Assembly: GCA_013400975.1 (NCBI GenBank)
Contig: WBMZ01000213.1
Span: 124,001 to 188,000, forward strand
DNA from: Atrichornis clamosus
Lineage: Eukaryota; Chordata; Aves; Passeriformes; Menuridae
Length of the DNA stretch: 64,000 nucleotides
Direction of reading: 5' to 3'
Below, one piece after another: positions 19,070 through 33,654 of the stretch. Position numbers and translations under genes: made by a program. Numbering within the stretch: position 1 is the first letter of the stretch; each line of letters starts with the position of its first letter. Below the pieces are notes generated by a model. The model had not been told where the DNA came from. It ran no database searches and saw only the letters and a list, made by a program, of their open reading frames with translations.

Positions 19070-22000
19070 TCACAGCTGAAAATCATGCTTCTGATGCACA
19101 TGCAGGCCATAAACTCCCAATGCAAAATTTGAAAGCCTAGTATCACCACTGCCTTCACACTAGAGCAGAAAGTACACTCCATCCTGGAGTGAGACACTTG
19201 TGTTGGAACTGCCTGACATCTGTCAGTGGGAAATGAATTTAGATGCATCACCACACTTGAAATACTTAGTAATTGCCTGCCTTCTCCACTAGATGTTTTC
19301 AAAGGCCTGACCTTGGGAATTAATTTTCAGGTGGGTTCACATACCAATCTCCCCGTTTGCACGTAGGAGTCCAAGCTCAGCGCCTGGACAGATATCCACA
19401 CTGCTGAGTGTACACTGATATTTTTCATTTCTGAGGCTAGTATCACTGACTCACTGTCACACCCAGGAGTGGGAGAATGTCCCTCAAAGGGTCGATTCAA
19501 AGCATCTAATTAAGGGTCTTTTTCTCAATCTCTCCCTAACAGAGAATATCTTCATGCAGAGAGGTTATAGCTACAGCCTTCTCATGTCAGTACTTAAATC
19601 AGGTATCTACTATAGCATACAAACAGCTCTACCCCCTCCAGTCACAATCCCTCTCCCCTCCTCCTCTCTGCTCCCAAAGAAGAGGATACTGTATCCAGCC
19701 CATACCAGGGACTGCCATGTGTCCACACCAGGCTTTTGGCTCAGACCAGGAGTGTGCTCATCTCATAAATCTGATGAGTATGGGACACCACTGAAATCTG
19801 TGCACCAGGAGATGACTTGGTGCACAACAATGGGACTAGCGGTAGACCAAAGTAAAAACCCCAGAATGCAGATGTCAAGGGTGTTGGGTTCCCAGCACTA
19901 TTTTGCTCTAGACATCAGCTCCTGTTGGGATGGGCTACATGCCAAAGTAGGAAGTAGGAACCATTACCAGGATACACTTGCCTGTTGTGCTAACACAACT
20001 ACCTCTGTCATTCTCCTGGTGGCAGACAGAGATGGGACACTTTCCCAGACTTTCTACATGAAGTACTGAATACTGGATCTATTATCCCTCATAAAACTGA
20101 AGGAATATAGTTGTTTATTTAGGCATTGTGCTCCATACAAGTGTACTTGCCATGCCTTTCAATGAATCCAACAAGAAATGTTATCTTATGCTAAAGGCAA
20201 TTGAAGACAACCAATAGTGGTACATAGGATAACACTGAACTTGTTCTCCACTACATGAAATATACAGATGATGCCAGACAGAAGCAAAGTTTCTTTACCC
20301 CAAAGCAAGGTTCAGGGTAGCTTTGAACACCTTAAAATCCTGTGGAGAGATACCATATGTGGAAACAGCCACCAAACAAGAATTTAGATAACAATGAAAT
20401 AACATATACTCTTTGCCAATGTAGCATCCACACAAAAGTGGCAATTGCACTAATATTTGCTTTCTTTCACAGTATCAAGGTGGTGGGACTGCGGAGAAGA
20501 GTAAATAGAAGACACAGTGAGCAGGTCTTCTAGGCCAAGCACACTCACACCTCTTCCACTGATGCTAAATACTTGCTAGATTTAGGTTTCCTTTGTGTGC
20601 AGAGAGAAGAAGAGATCATCAAGGGCATGCAGCGGCTTTGGCACTTGAACTAGGAGGTCACTGAAGTCGTGCCAGATCTACACCCAGCTTCTCAGTTCTG
20701 GAAAACAAGGGAGAGGAGAAAAAAGAAGGGGAATAGAATGAAATTGGAGCCTAAAAGCAGTCAGAGGAAGAGACAAATAAGAGACAATAAGTCTCAATGA
20801 TGCCAGAGGTATCAGAGGTATCAGAAGGCAGAAGAGAAGAAAGAGAGTAGTCATTGACAACCCCTAAAAGTGGGTACATGAAAAGCCAGAGCATGACCAC
20901 AACTACAAAACACCAGGAGATGTACAGAGGAATCACCAGGCTGTACCACTTGTGTGTTATGGAATCAGGTATCTGCAAATCCTGGCTGGGCTGTGTGGAA
21001 CCCAAGTCTCGGAGCATGGGAATGTGCAGGTGTGAGAGCATGAGGCAGACAGAGGCTGAGGAGGCAGAGTTCTACTTTAAAATAAAATTACCATTTCTTC
21101 CTATAAGGTATAACCCTGAGATCTGCTACATTGTTGCTGCAAGGCTGCAATGGTGTACCACTTTAATTAACAGCTTGGAGACTAATAGGCCCAAATTTGT
21201 CATAAGGGTTTTAAAGGAAAGCTTTTTCATGTTCCTGCATCCCACAGAAAGTGGCGACTAAAGGACGCAAGCAAACAGCTACGGTGAAAGCCAAAGCCAA
21301 ATCAGGCATTTCTTTACTCCTAGCAGCAATATACTGCAAAATTAAGAGGCTGATTAATGAAGATGACATTACGATAGGCAGCCCTTACAACTCCTACATA
21401 ATTCAAAGGGTAAGTTGAGGTACAGGTGTTGATAGCTGAGATGCAGACTGACGTGGAGAGGGCTAATGTGATAGTAGAAAGAGGCATTTATAAATGATGG
21501 AAACAAACCATTTCAACAGGGTGGCTCTTCACTGCAGGAGAAAATGCAGACCTGCAGACAGCCAGTCATAGCTGGTGTTAAAGGTGATGGGATCCAGAAG
21601 AGACTTAGCTCAGTAGCTGAGGAAGCTTTAGACCATTGGCATGGGTTCAGGCAGCCAGAGCCTCCAGGGCCAGGGGTGAGCACACAGTGCTCAGGGACCT
21701 GCAGATGCTGGTGTTCACATTTGGAAGCTTCTCCTGCACAATTGGCCTCTGTCAGAGACAAAGAAGGCTATGGACCAGAGGTGTTTCTGGCTCCCACTGC
21801 TCTGCTCAGCTCCAGAATGCCTTCTTTTTAATGTAGTTTTCCTTGCTTATTTGTTTTTTTCACATTTAACCTTAGCAGAGGTTTGTTTTGACTACTGGGA
21901 CAAGGGAAGTAAGCTCAAGCAGATGCACGGGGCTTAACTGCAGCTTCAATATGCTTGGTTATGTATGGATATGTTAAAAAAAGGAAAAAAGAAAGAAGTT

Positions 22001-25000
22001 GAAAAGAAGGCAATATAGCAAATATTTTAGTGTTAGGCCATATGTCCTTAATAACTATCTTTTGCACCATTTATTGAAAGCAGTCTGGAGATAAGAGTAT
22101 TAAACTACTGAACCTGATAATTAAATAAAAGAGACCTAAAAATGGAATAAGTACATATATTTTTAATGTTTTTCTGTAATCTTTTTGTATTTGTGACTCA
22201 TCAGTAAGTAATTCTTATTTTTTTAAAAATTATATTTAAATTTTCAATAAAGACCCCCTGCAATATGGTTCTGAGGTGTTTCATTGTTCTTAGGAATTCT
22301 TAGATGGCTGATATAAACTGTGTGATTGAAGAGTGTCTGGTAATGATTCAAAATCATAAACAAGGCAAGAGGGTTTGATTTTGGGTTTGTGTGTGTGTGT
22401 GTCTATTAATTTAGGTCTCTTCTTACAAAACTCACCTTTTTCAGGATCCTCTTTTTCCACAGGTTTCCCCTTATTTGAGCCAATGTCATCCACAGCCCCT
22501 TATTCACTTCGCAGCACTTCCCCATGTGAATGTGTTTTCACAAAGCTTTCAGGGTTCCACACCTTTCCAACTGCTCATTTGGGGGAAATAAAAACCCTAG
22601 CTATTTGAACAATAGCAAAAGACACGGAGTTAAATTTATGTGCGAGAGGTGTGACAAATAAACAAGCAAAACTCCTCTTTTGAGTGCCCAGGAAAAGGTG
22701 TAATGAAATTCCACAGGAATAAATGGAATTACTCCACATACAGACTCCTTCAGGAGGCCACAGCTTGATCCCCAAATGGTTAGACTAACCCCTGGTTATT
22801 CTAGGAACATGCCACCCTGGTATAAACAGTCATAATAACAGTAAGTTCAGGAAATCTGTAGCCATTTTTATAGCATGGACTTTTCCTCCGAACACGTGGC
22901 TGATTGATAACACCCAGTGGCAGCAGCAGGGACTGAGCGTGTGGACCGCACACACAGTTTCCCCTCAATATTAAGCCAGGACATTGTCCTCAATCCCCAG
23001 TTGTTCCCTGAGCGTGGCAGAGCTGTGTTTCAGCTCACAGTCCCTGCTTACTCCTGCCTGCCACCTGTTACCTGAATTCAGCGAGCCTGCACGGGCAGGC
23101 TGACCCAAGCACACCGACACGGGATGTCCACTTCTCAGCTGTGTACTATATGTAAAATATAAACTGTTAAAGTCTCCCATGAAAGCAGGAACCCTGTGTC
23201 ACAGAACAGAACCAGAAAGAGGAAATTATTACATAAAATGTCAGACTTGCCTGTTTATTTTGCCTGGACTAAGTGAAACATAAAGAGTAAACTGAGAATG
23301 TAGCTGATGAAAAGAGAAGTTGCTTTTAAATTAAATGTAAAAATTAATCACATTTTAAAGCATAACGTTGAAGGTATTGAGTAAGGAGAAGTACAATTGC
23401 ATTCACATCACTTAAATTTACTTATCTAAAAGTTAGGTGGCCAGTTAAAGATGGTAGTGTGGGGTTCCTCTCCTATGCTGCATCAAAACCGTTGCCTCAA
23501 GGGGGAAATTTGTCCCGTTACGTTTTGTATCACCTGTTTCTGCCCAGGCTGCATGCCCCAGAGGGATAGCTCTCTTTCACTTTCTGAAGGGCCTTCTTTG
23601 TCAAGCCCAGAAGAATCCTCAGCACATCTCTGAGAGTCATGCTTAACTCTAAAACAAGATGAGTCTTGCCCTCTTATGCACTACCATGGACTCAAAAGTT
23701 ATTGCCTGTCATCTTCATGATTTATTAGAAGTAGCTATAACACTGTTTTATTCTGGTAGTTATGTACATGACTGTGGCCCATGCTCTACCAACATTAACA
23801 TGCCACAGTTTGAAAAAAAACTCTTTCAGTTTTTATAATAAATGTAAAAGTACTGATTGCCTCCTACTGAACTGAATAAGTCCCACTCGTGTACGTATCA
23901 ACCTTTATACCTCTAACTGCTTCTGCATTATTCATACACAGATTACTATCTGTACATGGATATATCAAAAAAATGATTACATTTGTGTACCTTTGCATTT
24001 AAGTGTCTCTGAATGTGAATAATATAAAGACAGCTTGCACAGTATGGACTAGTAGCTTATAATTTGAGAATATCAAAAAAGGTGGGTAATTTTTCTTATG
24101 TTTTTAAAAAACAGCTGTTTCACTGTCTGCATGGCTTTATCTACTAACTAGCTTGTACTGTCAGAGATCACTGAAAGAATATCAGCTTTACTTATGCTGG
24201 CTTTTGCTACAGCAATGGTTTACAATAAGGAAGATATTAAGGTGTGTGGCTCATTTAATCAGCAATTTTGCTAGTGTTTTACTTATGTCAACAAAGAACA
24301 AATTGTTTTTAGCGTCTGGTATCTAGAATGCAGTATGCAGCATAAATTATTCAAATGAACACAACATAAATCTTTGTACAGCAAAGGCGAAGCCTCAGAA
24401 TTCATTGCTGTGTGTTACAGCTTTGGATAGGACAATGACCTCTAATCAAAACTCCTCAGTACAGTCCCTACACTTAAGATGCCAACTTGCCACTAAGGAC
24501 CTGATTATCTATAAATTTATGGGAACCTGCAATAACTGGTGTTTGCCTCCTGATAATGTTTTCTGACACACATCAGGAGATTCAGCTGATCTGTGTTAGA
24601 GATTGTTGTACAGAATCTGCAGTTTATACGGGCAATGAGTAGACAGAAGGTCCATTTGAGACCTTTAGCTATAGTGAAGCACATAAGGAAAACCGTTTCC
24701 ATAGAAACATGCCCCACAGCTGTAGTTAGTATAGGAAAAATAGTTTTATGATTATTTCAATGAAGTTCTACCTTTTGTTTTCAACACAAGATGTATACAA
24801 TGGGTTGTTTCAATGGGTGATCTCAGTGTAGCTAAGGTCTTACATGAGAAATTCACCCCAAAGTGAAGGACACTACCTTTCCCTTAGGTATCCCTAAGAG
24901 TGTTATTAGATTTTGTGCACAGTGTCCACAGAAGAATGATTTTTATATAAAACGGTATTGCTTTTCAGCATTTATTCTCTGTACAATAAATGCTTACTTT

Positions 25001-28000
25001 TACATGAACTCAAAAAACAATTGTAAATAAAATTCTCAGATAAAAAACAATGGACCAGATAAGTTTCCAACAAATCCAGGGAAGGGATGTCCAGTGATTC
25101 CAGGAGGAAATGAGTCAGGCTAAAAGAGAACTATAGGAAAACAGAGGATAGGCATGAATAATTTGCTAACAGGTTTGGCAGTATCTTCTTTCCATTCAGG
25201 TCATTTTTGATTTAGATGGAAAATTTCTAACCAGCTCCCTGGAAATGTCAAGGTTGGTGTATCTCCAAACTATTTAATCCAAGACACTTTTAGGAGAGCT
25301 CTTGGTCCTGCTTCTTTGTTTGGCTGCAAAAGCACAAGGCAGAATCCATCTTGTGGTGGTAAGCAGACAGACCTGCACTCCTAGATGAGATTTTACTCCC
25401 TTTCATTTCAAAAGTGTCAACAAGGCTGCAAATTTCCCCTTCCTGCCTGGCATAAGCATGGACTTTTTTAGCTGCTTCCTTGTACCTATGCAATGTGCAC
25501 AGTAATATGATGCTTGGTTATTTTCTTAATGAGTTTGAAATCAGCAGAATTGCACCAAGTCACACTACAGGCTGGGAAGTGCATGACTAGGAGCTGGATT
25601 CTGGCCATAAGTGAACAAGCCCAATAAACAAGAATTCAGCAATGAATATGTTGAAATCTGTTGCCATGTGAGCTGTGGCATGGGTTTGGTGTGCTTATTA
25701 TAATGAGCGGCTATTTTGTTTATTCTGTCCATTTCCAAACAGGATTGAAATCCTCCTGGACAAATTTTGCTTGTGAACTTCATACCCAGGCAAATCCAGT
25801 GCAAGTTGGACAGATATCTGTCTTAATGTCTCTGAAAGGCACATTTTTCAGAAACCACATTCTGTACAGTGAAGGAAGACAGAGAGAGATGAAAGATATT
25901 TAGATGATAGGAGGTAATAGCTTACAGAGCAGGAGGAAAGGTTCTTAAGTTAGATATTATCCCACATACTGCTGAACAGAGCTGTGTTCCAGGGGCTCCA
26001 TCTGCCCGCCAGTGGTCTCTAGATGATGCTAAGTGTTAAAGTTACAGGCTTAAGCTGATGCTTAAAAGTAGATGTTGTCAGTACACCTGAATGACCAAGT
26101 CCTGCTTCAGAAGTGATGTCTTACCATCCCCCAAATCAATAAAACTTGGATTTATAAATCCCAGGCAATTGATGCAGAAACTGCTTTGGTGGAACCTGTA
26201 CCATTTCTGCCACTTTAAGCAAGTAACTTCAAAATCAGTGTGGATTAATGATAAGAAGAGGCAAGAGGTGGCTTTATATTTGCTAATTTTACAAGTCCCA
26301 CAAAGCACTACAGAAAAAGGAAAACAAGAAATAAGTGTGTAAAATTTCGTGCACTATTTTAGCAATAACATACTAAGATAATGCCAGTATTAACTGGTTT
26401 GGCTAGAGAGGATTTTAAAAAGTACTTCAATGAAAACGAACTTAGTAGTCCAGAAGTCACATATACCAGACAAAAAACCCCCCTACTCTAACATGCCTCC
26501 AATGCACCTTCAAAGAAAAAAATTATTTCCTAAACAGGAAGCACTAGTTTAGTATTAAGCCTGCAATATGAACAATCTTGGCTTCCCAACAACTTCAACA
26601 AGGCTTCAAGAGGATTTTCCTCATAGAATTTAATTTGGGATTTGCATGCGCCTTCCAAAGAAGTATCAAGAAATATCATTGTTCATGATGGCCAGACAAG
26701 GGGAAGAATATTTGTGTCATACAAAATCTATCCATATTCTCCCCACAGAGAAATAATTGCATGTTCAAAACTTATAGAGGTGGAAGAGTCAGCTCAGATT
26801 CCACCTAAGTTTGTAGGATTAATCTATGTCAATTCAAATGGTACAAAAGATCTGACTGTAATTTCCTCTTCTGCCTTGTGGTATACCAGATTGCAGAAGA
26901 TTGCATGTATTACTTTAAAGTTATCCAGAGAAAATTTCCCTGGGCTTCCCTACAAGAATTTTCAACCAGTACAGCTTTTAAGAGGAAGAGCATTAGAAGA
27001 AACAGAAATGGAGAACTTAAGGAGTATAGGAAGCAAGTCTCAGAGCAGGCAGAGGTTATAAAAGAGGGAACAAATTCATGATGGTATCTGAAAATGACAC
27101 AGGAAATCTTGGACTGATTAAAGGAAAAGGCAAAATTACCACTGACTATTCCAGGAGAAAAATTCCTGCTGCAAGAGAGAACTGTCAATAAAATCAGGAG
27201 TCAGAGTTACATCAGCAAGCTGAATTGCCACATTTTAATACAAACTTGAGTGCCACAAGCTGATATGGGTAGGTGCACAGAAGAAGGGAGCTGCAGTGAA
27301 AAGGGTCAATCTAAACAACTATTGCTGGTGGCAGAATCAATGAACAGAAAAATTTTGATAAAAGGTGAAAACAGAAACAGTTTTGTCTTGGAGATTCTGA
27401 GTGCAGGCAGGGCATAAGCTGGTCCTCACTGTAAGCTGACAGGAACTGAAGGAGGTGCAAGGTAGCGTTGTGAAGGCACCCAGCCTGCTCAGGAGCCTCA
27501 GCCATCGGTCTGGACATGGCTTAACCTCGTGTTCAATGCAGAGGAGCCAGACCCACAGCCCCAGCTGCTCCAGCCTAAATATCTACTCTGTCACAACAGA
27601 GATATCTTTGGCTGCTTGTTTTGAGGGAAGTTCATGGAGGGAGGCTTTGCCTTCTTTGTTTTCAGAAAAAGCATGAAGTATTTCCCCCCCCCCCTTTTTA
27701 GATAAGAAAAAGAAAAGAAGAAGGATCTCTGTAAATTGAATCAAAAAGCATTGAGTGTTTCTTAACCTTCTGAAATCAGTTCGAGCACTTTGGCAAAGCT
27801 AACACAGCTAGAAGCTTCTTAGAAAGCCACAGCAAAAGGAGACTTTACCCACCAAGACCATGTGACAGTTCCCCACCATGGGGAGATACTGGAAACAGCC
27901 AATGAGTTCCATGGTTCCTTCATCGAGTCTTCCCCTCGCTTTCTGTTCTGACTGTGTTGCAGGGGTCCATTTTAACATGCTGGTTTTATTGGGTTTTTTT

Positions 28001-31000
28001 GTTTTTTATTTGGTCTACTCTCCAGTGCCTGACTGCTGAAGAGAGAGAGGCTTGGGAAAGGCAAATCCATTTTGCATCAATAACAAAACGTCACATTTCT
28101 GAAAGAAGGAAAACAACTGCTTTTTAAAACCACGGCTGTGCTTGTTTGTCTGGTGGTTTGTACAGAACTGTTATCAACACAAAGGGTTCTGGTGATCGTG
28201 TTTTGCCAGCTCAAACAGAACAAAGGATTATTAAAAAAAATATAAACTGATGACATATGTTACCAGTACTAAAATTGATGCACATTTCTGTGTAACTTAA
28301 GGGAAGTCAGGAGCTGGATTTTATCTTTAACAAAGTCAGAAATTAAAAGCAAACTGTTTCAGTCTTATTACAGGGAGGTTTTTTTTTTTTTGTCTGCTTG
28401 GGGAGGAGAAGTTGGGGGAAGCAAGGTTTGGTTTGGACAAAACTCAGACACTCCCCCTCCCACTAACAAGTAGATCCATCTTGACACAGGTACTTCTGTG
28501 AATATTTTCCCCACAAAAAGATTATTAACTAAAGCCAGAAGCAACCAGATGTCTTGTCAGAAAGTAGCAGGATCAGACCCACCATTTTCAGACATAAAAC
28601 CACATTTCATAAAACATTTTAACATCAAGTATTAAAATCTTTCAGTGGTGGTGGCATTTAGTTGTTGCAGCCAGAAATTAGGGTCCTTTTGTCCCAGTAA
28701 TGAGAAACAAAATTGCGCAAGAAGTCAAGCCTGCTTTAGAAAGCTCTCCCACCTAGCTGATGACTTCTGTACCATCACAAGCAGTTTGAAACTGCTCACT
28801 GAGGTCTTTCCTCATGTTACCCCTTAACCCACACTCACCTGATCTTTTGCTTGGTCTGGGAATCTTCAAATGAGCCCAGGTTTGCAGTTTCACTCTACTT
28901 CTGACCTTAAGGTTCCCACAAAGAAAAGAAACTTGTTTGTAATGCTCACACATTATGCCGGGATGGTGCCCTGTCAACACATGCAGCGTTATGGACTGGA
29001 AAATCCAAATACAGTTTGCAAAGCCATTGGAGGTTTTCCACAGAGTACTTGCTAGGGCCTCTCCTAATTGAATCTGCCAAAATTCACATGAACTCAGGTT
29101 TAATCCAATCAGTTCTACATCACATGTCTTTCAACATTGACAAAATATTTTTTTCTAATTGCGAGTCTCTTATGGAACCAAATGAATCAGAAAGGGATTT
29201 AAATGAAAACCAGTCCAGATTGTTCTACACTTTAACCTTACATCTGTGCTTAATTAGGATGCTCAATTTCCCTAAACTCAAGTCATAAAATGGAAGTAAT
29301 CTGTGGCCTGTTTGTCAGTCATTATAGGGCAGCAGACCTGCAAATCAGGGCACGTTCAAATGCACAGGATCCTGTTCAACATGGCCATTGAAGGAAACGT
29401 GGGAGATGTTATTGTGCAGCAGGCTGGAGGGAAGTCGGGAGAAAAGTTTACTGAGAAAGACTCATGTGAATGACCTATGTGCTGAGAATGAGGCTAAACT
29501 TTGAAAGAAGGGAGCAAATGAATGTGGAAAACATGTGTGATTACTTAAGGCTCCTCCATTCTGCCCGCATGAGGCTCTTATGGAAGGCCTGAGAGTAACT
29601 CGTGCTGGACAGTATCTTCAGCCACATAAAAAGGCAACAGACTCCTCTTCACATCTAAACTGATCTCTTAATAGTGCCAGCACCTCTGGCTAGTGCAACA
29701 TTTTAGGGTGTAATTTTAAGACTTTACAAAGTCCTCAGTGGCCACATCAGTAGCCCAGTCCTGCTCTCTGGTCCTGGTCCTGCACACCACACCGGCCACC
29801 CATCTTTCCTTCCTGGTGCAGTCATGTAAGGGCTGTCCTGTAGAGCTGAGCAAGTAAAACTCCCCATAACCCCTTCCAAGGGATTTTCTAAGGACCTGGA
29901 TCATTTCCCTGGCTCAGTCTTGCAGTCCAGTCCCACATACTGAAACACCAGCTAGGACTGCAACAAAGGGCTGGCATCTCCTGGAAAGGCTCTGTCACCA
30001 ATGATCTTGCCACATGGAGAAATGTCCTCGAACACCTTTTCTCCTTGCACACAGCAAAAGTAGCCTTAAAATTGTGATAAAGGCTTCTCATCTGGAGTTG
30101 TTCAAGATGCGCTATCCAGGGCTATGGCAAATCACAGGAGGAACAATAAAACCCTACCCCACACACCAAGGTCTGTCATCATTCATTTCAAACATGCACT
30201 TCAGAGTGTTGCTGTTGTGTTGTTTTTTGACATCTTGAGATCTGCATGAGAAATCCCTGTGGACATGCTGTAAATCCATATCTACAGCAGTAAGTTTTCA
30301 TAGCATCAGTGTTATTAAATATATATATGCACTTATATATATATTATTTGGCGATGCTGAATGAACAATTGGCCTTTAACTCCTCCTAGACTATTAGGTC
30401 GTACTATAGGTCAGTAAAAAAGTAATTTTCCCTAGATTTGTAATAAGGTCTGGGATTTGACCTATGACCTCAATGTCACAAGGTATTCATTATCTCCACA
30501 CAGATGATATACAGGCAAAGAAACATATATTTTTTATAGAACTGGAAGAATTATATTTGATGGATACATTTTATTAGATGGATTTTATTACCTGGATAAA
30601 CTCAATTAGCAGACCTCATTAATTTTGAAAATGTAACTTATTTACATTGAGTTGTTCTTCTTGTGTCCATTAGCATTCAAAATGTATAAACTGGAGCTCA
30701 GGGCATGGTTGAATTTTTTTGGTTCAGTAGCTGAATGAAAAAAAACATGAGGGAAGAAAAAGGTCTAACCAGAACAGAAAGATTGTTTGTAGAAATGCAT
30801 ACTGCTTAATTTAACAAACCTTAATTTAATTAAACCTTTTATTCCTGGTTTTTAAGTTAATATTTTTTCTCTCATTTTTAAACAATATTAACAAACACTC
30901 AAAATGTCATTTTCTAATGAGAAGCTGAAATGTTTTGCTTCTAAAGCAAGAGAAACTAGCACTTTTGGGGTTTGGAGGTTGTTTGCTTTATCTTTATTTA

Positions 31001-33650
31001 GTAAATAGTTTCAATCTCCTGCCTGTGGACTCAGGAAACAATTTCAGTAGTCCATGAAAAACTTCCACCCACACTGAATACCCCTATTTACAGAAAAATA
31101 GTAGTGACATGTAGTAAGCAGAATGTAAAGGGCTAAAGACATAATTGAAAGACATCTGCATAAAATATAGCCATACCAAAACAGACATGTTGCAAGAGTT
31201 TTTGAGAGGTAAGGCTTGAGTCTGTGGACCGGTTGTCCATACAATATTGTCCCTCAGCTGATTCCCACATGCAATTCTGCCACAGCCACAAAAATCCACT
31301 CTCTGTATGGCAGATGCCTCTGCCTCTCTCCTTATGAAAAGATGGGAGTGAGAGGCCATCAGCAGATTATAAGGCTCATTTTCTAACCTTAAGCTTCTTA
31401 ATTGGGTGTCTAGACTGAGCTATGATTGGAGGGAGAGAAAACTCCACCTGAGACCAAGCCACTGCACATGGCAGGGCAAGAGTTGGAGGGGGTGGGGAGG
31501 GTGACTCACCTGTTGTGGTCCCTGCTGCTTACCCCAGTGCAGGGGGAGCCCAGGCAATGTGCCCAGACCAGGTGTCTTGCACACATGTGGTTAGAGTTAG
31601 TTGAGGTGAATCCCATCCCCCTGCATCCTGGAAAGTCACCAGTGATCATATTAGCACAGAGCTCAATACCCAGGATAAAGCTCCCTCGAGCATTCTTCTC
31701 CCAGATCCTGAACCCCAGGGCTATTGTGAGCAGCAAGATGGAGACCCTCAGCAGAGGAAAAGCTCCCAGGCACATACAAGACTTGATTATAGTTATATTA
31801 GGAAGAAAGTGTCATAGGACAGTGGTATTCCTGCTGTCTCCCAGTGCAGAGCACCTCCTCTGAGAGCTTCTCTAGACAACTCTAGTTACAAACAGCCATG
31901 AGAGACCACTGGTGTGGCTGGGGACCGTCAGTGGAGTGGCAATGCAGCATGAACAACCAACCTGCTGGTGCTGAGGATCCAGTCACTAGAGCAAGGTCCA
32001 CCACTATTGTCAGCATCATGAAGCAGCTTTTATTTTGAGACTGAACTACTTGTGTGTCCATCCACTGAATTTCTGTTAAAAGACTAAACCTGCTTGGGGA
32101 TAAAAATCCATTACGAGCAAGAAGCAATTTACAGTAGAGAATTGACCTATAAAACCAACACATTTCCATCACACTAATCCAAAACATATTTCAGAAAATA
32201 GGTCTGCAGTCTGAAAAAAGTCTAGTTAAAATGACTGGGCTGTTAAAATTATGGGTTTAGTGCAGCAAGCCTGTATATTTTAACAGAATTTTCCTGTGTT
32301 GGGCTGTAGTCCTAGGAAATTTTCTAATACAGTGACCTCACTCCTCAAAAAACAGTGGGAGGTTTAAACGTAAGGGACATCTCTGGAACTTCAGAGCAAA
32401 CAGCTTACAGACTCCCTGCCTTTCAGTCTTCTCCCCCTTTGGCTCATTTCTGCATCGACTCTCATACTGTCCCTTACACCTGGAACATTTTGGCCTCTTT
32501 CTATCTGCCAAATACTTTCCCTTCTCGATTTCAAATTCCTCCCTAAGTCACTAACTCGCTTCCTCCTGACTTCTTGGATCTGGGGCCCCATTCTCCCACA
32601 TTGAAACTACTCACTGAGGGGGAGAAAGCCAGACAGCCAGTGCATGTGCTCTGCAGTCACCTCTCAAAGCTCAGATATGTGCACACATGCACACTGACTT
32701 GGAAGATGACTACTTGCAGTCAGGACAGGAGCGTTTCATGTTGTCCCAGATTATTACACTCTTTCTTTTCAAGACGAGTACTTGAATAAGGATCCTCTTG
32801 CGCAGAAGGCAGAGGCTCAGAGGAGGGGAAAAGCAGAATCCAAATTTTTAGGAAAGCCAGCTTCAATTCCTGAGGGCTTCAGGCCCTGTTCCAGAGCCCA
32901 CTGAACTCTGTGGAAGGAATTCAGATGGCTTTCGGGCACCTATGGCAGAAGGGTTGCATTTCAGCACAGAATCACAGAGAAACAATGAAGTCCTGTCGTG
33001 TAAAAGAATTCTTCCCCAATAAACTACTTCAATGGAAACATCTCCACAAGCTGGAGAGGTTCACAGTGACCACTGGGAAGCACCTGTGTGTTTGTGCCTT
33101 TTTTTTTCAACAAGTATAAAATTGCAACTTGAACTTAAGTCCACTCCTAAGTATGTTGAGAGAATGAGAACCAGAGTAAAAATAAAGCTAACAGATCTTT
33201 AATTTTCTCCTCTTCCTATCCTCTTTCTTCCAGATGTTGCAGTCATCAGTACTTCAGACATTATAAAAAGTGGTAAACATGAAAGATTTTACAATAAAAC
33301 GAATCATGAGTGTGACAGGACACTTCATAGCAACTATTTTGTTAGCATATATATTATAGCAAAAGGGTCAGATTCAGCAAAGAGGCAAAGTCACATATCT
33401 CAGCTCTGTCTGTGTCCACTGTCACTAATCCACTCCTCTCATTCAGCAATGGGCAAATATTTACCTTGTTCAACCTTTTGCTACCAGTGTGGCTGGAGAG
33501 CCTCTTCCTACTACCCTTGGTGTCAACTGAAAGCATTTTCTCTAGGGAAGATTCTGTTTTCCTGACTCCATCCCTACCTATTTCTATATTCCTCTTTTAT
33601 AGCACATCTCTGCTTCCACCTCCTGTATGATGCCTTTTTGCATTGGAGGT
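19070..33650. other. intergenic gene desert, nothing firmly recognised
   Basis: About 14.6 kb with no supportable gene. The longest frame (19554-20069, plus, 171 codons) has no recognisable domain and low-information composition. Small simple repeats occur: a GT run at 22384-22403 and an AT-rich self-complementary patch at about 30318-30350. A C-run lies at 27685-27695, and a T-run at about 28379-28391. Scattered TAAT motifs occur but no dense cluster stood out. Confidence 0.5.
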
Positions 33651-33654
33651 CCAC

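Noticed and set aside
19554..20069. 171-codon plus-strand frame
   Set aside because: No recognisable domain, no coding-like signature and no neighbouring exon; best treated as chance in a 64-kb window.
26002..26016. Weak CTCF-like match on the minus strand
   Set aside because: Differs from the consensus at core positions; not supportable as a site by itself.
32967..32990. CACAGAATCACAGAG, reminiscent of a CR1 terminal repeat
   Set aside because: Too short, and no CR1 sequence continues on either side.
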